64,000 bases of DNA from contig JAZRQJ010000007.1 in assembly GCA_045649685.1 (NCBI GenBank), positions 62,001-126,000 of the forward strand, in the 5' to 3' direction. A model generated the notes under the pieces. That model ran no database searches, was not told the DNA's origin, and saw nothing but the letters and a program-made list of their open reading frames with translations. Positions within the stretch are counted from its first letter, which is position 1. Each line of letters opens with the position of its first letter. This document shows, piece after piece, positions 62,352-64,000 of the stretch. This stretch comes from RUG12519 sp045649685 (GTDB taxonomy: Bacteria > Bacillota > Clostridia > Oscillospirales > Ruminococcaceae). A program made the translations under genes and the position numbers.

Positions 62352-64000
62352 TTATTTTGCCATAATTTGTGAAATTTTATTTCCAAAATCTACTGGATTT
62401 TCAGGACTAATTCCTTCGATTAATGCTGCTTGTATGTAAAGTAATTCAGCATATTCTTTTAATTTATTTTGATCTGTTTCTTCAAGGTCACACAATTTTT
62501 TGAATATTGCATGGTTTCCATTAATTTCTAAAACTCTTTGTGCTTTTACTTTGTGGTCTGTTGGCATAGAATTTAAAACTTTTTCCATTTCTATCGACAT
62601 TTCACCAGCTGTTGTGAGGCAAACAGCTCCATTTTTCAATCTGTTTGATAGTTTAACATCGGATACTTTGTCTTTTAATGCTTCTTTCATTATTTCGAAT
62701 AAATTGCTATGTTGTTTTAGTTTTTCCTCGTTTTCTTTGTTTTTGTCTTCTGTATCTAAGTTAATGTCTCCAGATGCAACATTTTTAAATTTCTTTCCAT
62801 CGTATTCATCTAGCATTTTTATCGTAAATTCATCTATGTCGTCTGTTAAATATAACACCTCATATCCAGCGTCTCTGATAGATTCTATCTGAGGCATGCG
62901 TGAAATTTTTTCAACATTGTCCCCACATGCATAGTATATTTCTTGCTGTTGTTCTTTCATTCTTGAAACATACTCTGCGATTGTTGTTAGTTTGTTTTCA
63001 TTTGATGATTTAAATAATAACAAATCTTTTAGTTTATCTTTGTTAGCTCCATATGATGCATAAACGCCATATTTAAGCTGCAATCCAAAATTGTTGAAAA
63101 ACTTTTCGTAATTTTCTCTATCGTTTTTAAGCCAACTTGATAATTCATTTTTTATTTTTTTCTCTAAACTTTTAGCAATTATTTTAAGTTGTCTATCGTG
63201 TTGCAAGGTTTCTCTAGATATATTTAATGACAAGTCTTCGGAATCTACTAAGCCTTTCACAAAGCTGAAATAATCTGGTAGAAGTTCAGCGCATTTTTCC
63301 ATGATTAGTACACCAGATGAGTAAAGCTGCAATCCTTTTTCAAAATCTTTGGTGTAGTAATTAAATGGAGGAACAGATGGAATAAAAAGCATTGATGAAT
63401 ATGTTGCGGTTCCCTCTGTTTTTGATTGAATTACTTTTGCTGGATTCTCAAAGTCCATAAATTTATCTTTGTAAAATTGATTAATTTCTTCATCTGACAA
63501 ATCTTTCTTATTTTTTTTCCAAATAGGGGTCATACTATTAAGAGTATCTAATGTTTTGTATGTTTCCCATGCGTTTTCGTCATCATCTTTAGCGCCTTCT
63601 TTTTTTCTAGAATGTTCACATTCCATTTTTATTGGATAACGGAGATAGTCAGAGTGTTTTTTAACCAATCTTTTAATTGTAAACGCATCTAAAAATTCAC
63701 TATACTTTTCATCATCAGAGTCCTCTTTTATGTGTAGAGTTACTGTTGTACCTAAATTTTGCTTATCACTTTTTTCAATGATATAACCATCAGCTCCTTC
63801 TGATACCCAACGGTTTGCGTCTCCTGACTCACAAGATTTTGTATCAACAGTTACTTTATTTGCAACCATAAATGCTGAGTAAAAACCTACTCCAAATTGA
63901 CCAATAATATCTAATGCATCGTTTTTATTTGCTGTTTTAAAATCTAAAGAACCACTTTTAGCAATGGTACCTAAGTTAGATTCAAGTTCATCTTTAGTCA
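62352..64000 (-). CDS. htpG: Chaperone HtpG (Hsp90), 5' truncated by window
   Basis: The frame is open to the right edge, so the first part of the gene lies outside; 549 codons are visible. The edge begins TKDELESNLGTIAKSG, then IIGQFGVGFYSAFMVANKV, the end of the GHKL ATPase domain. The middle domain has SSMLFIPSVPPF, then SLNISRETLQHDRQL, and the C-terminal dimerisation domain ends the protein. The ATG at 63869 is internal. A terminator closes the gene. Confidence 0.96.
   Translation of the reverse strand, partial: TKDELESNLGTIAKSGSLDFKTANKNDALDIIGQFGVGFYSAFMVANKVTVDTKSCESGDANRWVSEGADGYIIEKSDKQNLGTTVTLHIKEDSDDEKYSEFLDAFTIKRLVKKHSDYLRYPIKMECEHSRKKEGAKDDDENAWETYKTLDTLNSMTPIWKKNKKDLSDEEINQFYKDKFMDFENPAKVIQSKTEGTATYSSMLFIPSVPPFNYYTKDFEKGLQLYSSGVLIMEKCAELLPDYFSFVKGLVDSEDLSLNISRETLQHDRQLKIIAKSLEKKIKNELSSWLKNDRENYEKFFNNFGLQLKYGVYASYGANKDKLKDLLLFKSSNENKLTTIAEYVSRMKEQQQEIYYACGDNVEKISRMPQIESIRDAGYEVLYLTDDIDEFTIKMLDEYDGKKFKNVASGDINLDTEDKNKENEEKLKQHSNLFEIMKEALKDKVSDVKLSNRLKNGAVCLTTAGEMSIEMEKVLNSMPTDHKVKAQRVLEINGNHAIFKKLCDLEETDQNKLKEYAELLYIQAALIEGISPENPVDFGNKISQIMAK

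Noticed and set aside
1..64000. CRISPR arrays, insertion sequences, prophage modules
   Set aside because: No repeat-spacer pattern, transposase or phage structural gene was seen.

Overview
The window is AT-rich and looks like a chromosomal segment of an anaerobic, endospore-forming member of the Clostridia. Support for this comes from an intact sigma-G gene, spoVS, a YtvI-like AI-2E permease gene, rex, acetate kinase, and the GGGtGRT/NifU-like pair that is typical of strict anaerobes. Most of it is housekeeping DNA in tightly packed operons, with several small accessory islands. The genus cannot be named from the sequence alone. Both ends cut a gene: rpsI at the left and htpG at the right.

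Layout: 1-1022 rpsI end and a TM2-domain membrane protein. 1103-3075 a two-gene hisZ-hisG unit whose HisG has lost the PRPP-binding motifs. 3196-5157 an accessory island: a beta-helix repeat protein, a minimal sigma-region-4 protein coupled to a 56-residue ORF, and a divergent XRE regulator with a palindrome between them. 5158-5803 is non-coding and carries a cluster of DnaA-box-like nonamers. 5804-8937 a SpoU-type RNA methyltransferase and a catalytically dead P1B-type ATPase homologue. 9004-12960 ilvD, a YjbR protein, rex and isocitrate dehydrogenase. 13087-14357 two tandem decaying membrane-protein genes. 14453-14625 tRNA-Tyr and tRNA-Thr. 14800-16242 purB.

16381-28761 is a long minus-strand block: gap, ackA, pfkA, gltX, ymdB, spoVS, asp23-like, fakA, recG, thrS. 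This joins lower glycolysis and acetate formation with translation and lipid/DNA maintenance. 28895-31811 an orphan histidine kinase with a perfect consensus promoter, then pyrG. 31867-41080 (minus) rnr, secG, parC, parE, a cyclophilin lipoprotein and cysS. 41489-45543 a sortase/pilus operon: a structured leader, one LPFTG pilin-like protein, a leaky terminator, and two class C-like sortases. 45635-46780 two GNAT acetyltransferases. 46913-48627 the GGGtGRT and NifU-like pair. 48802-49005 a candidate structured non-coding RNA with its own promoter and terminator. 49049-51097 three tandem paralogous secreted proteins of no recognised family. 51250-59902 a permease, aconitase, sigG, glucokinase, nrdR, a DUF4363/DUF421 pair, D-amino-acid aminotransferase and a cell-wall amidase. 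60034-64000 polyphosphate kinase and htpG.

The most unusual parts are the degenerate HisZ-HisG pair, the pseudo-P-type ATPase, the sigma-like/beta-helix island, the pilin leader structure, the candidate ncRNA, and the secreted-protein triplet.
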